Assembly: GCA_900128565.1 (NCBI GenBank)
Contig: LT635968.1
Location: 1 to 29,767, forward strand
Source: Stramenopiles sp. TOSAG23-6
Taxonomy: Eukaryota > Sar
Length of the DNA stretch: 29,767 bases
Direction: 5' to 3'
Made by a program: the position numbers and the translations under genes. This document shows, piece by piece, positions 29,691 through 29,767 of the stretch (the stretch's first letter is position 1; every line of letters begins with the position of its first letter). Under the pieces are notes generated by a model. The model was not told the origin of the DNA and made no database searches. It saw only the letters and a list, made by a program, of their open reading frames with translations.

Positions 29691-29767
29691 ATACATTTTA
29701 GAAAAATATTTCAAAAAAAATTTTAGAAAAAATTGTTAGGTACAAAATTTTTTTACCAAAAAAAAAA
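29691..29767 (-). mobile_element. Introner-like intron, 3' part only
   Basis: On the - strand: TTTTGTACCTAACAA, GAAATATTTTTCTAAAATGTAT, then the lipid-kinase exon. The 5' half lies beyond the window. Confidence 0.78.

Noticed and set aside
1-29767. The elements as ciliate-type internal eliminated sequences excised from DNA between TA repeats
   Set aside because: TA-TA excision would leave two extra residues inside conserved motifs such as GDG and WTLW, one copy (28051) lacks a usable TA at its start, stops TAA and TAG are used normally, and the strict sense orientation with a CTAAC box points to RNA splicing.
1-29767. The elements as self-splicing group I/II introns or autonomous transposons
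   Set aside because: They are 52-179 bp, have no domain V-like or P7-like structure that I can see, and encode no protein.

Overview
The window is AT-rich nuclear DNA from a single-celled eukaryote. It carries eukaryote-type multidomain proteins (a giant EMAP/EML-like WD40 protein, PAN2, a sphingosine/diacylglycerol-type lipid kinase, a CHY-RING ubiquitin ligase, mitochondrial sulfite oxidase). It also carries a riboflavin-synthesis gene, which animals lack. Introns are frequent and unusual. TAA and TAG are both used as stops, so the code looks standard. The protein content suggests a flagellated protist, for example an uncultured stramenopile or a syndinian-type alveolate, but the sequence alone does not settle the lineage. 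Three isolated N bases (2152, 8893, 9335) show that this is a draft assembly.

Layout. 1-354: 3' end of an unrecognised + strand gene. 477-1697 (-): RCHY1/PIRH2-like E3 ligase. 2184-4953 (-): secreted or Golgi OCH1-like glycosyltransferase fused to a methyltransferase. 5242-18012 (+): EF-hand/WD40 EMAP-like protein of about 4,220 residues, with one uninterrupted exon of about 11 kb. 18092-19788 (-): cyanophycin-synthetase-like ATP-grasp protein. 20114-22028 (-): mitochondrial sulfite oxidase. 22293-28530 (+): a continuous spliced reading frame in which three unrelated gene pieces follow one another: RibB with a decayed, cut-short RibA domain, the middle of PAN2, and the C-terminal half of ILVBL/HACL2. 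28788-29690 (-): C-terminal exons of a sphingosine-kinase-like lipid kinase running off the window.

The most striking content is a family of 25 related intron-like elements (23 complete, 2 cut by the window edges), mostly about 90-180 bp. They share a start near GTATGTTTT, a palindromic core (GTACGAAATTTCGTAC or variants), a CTAAC branch-point-like box fused to it, a T-rich tract, and an end CCAAAATACAT or TTCACAATACAT. The ends form short inverted repeats (ATGTAT...ATACAT) and are usually flanked by a 2-3 base direct repeat. Reading frame and protein homology place the junctions at the element ends, so the introns end in AT (rarely GT, possibly AC) and never in AG; their 5' dinucleotide is GT in 18 of 23 and GC, GG or AT in the others. 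Every element lies inside a gene and in the sense orientation. This fits introner elements of DNA-transposon (MITE-like) origin, spliced as AG-less introns.

Both gene-to-gene joins in the RibB-PAN2-ILVBL locus fall inside such elements. The join is therefore either introner-mediated exon shuffling or an assembly/amplification chimera. Seventeen of the 25 elements fall in the last 7.5 kb, while the 11 kb EML exon has none.
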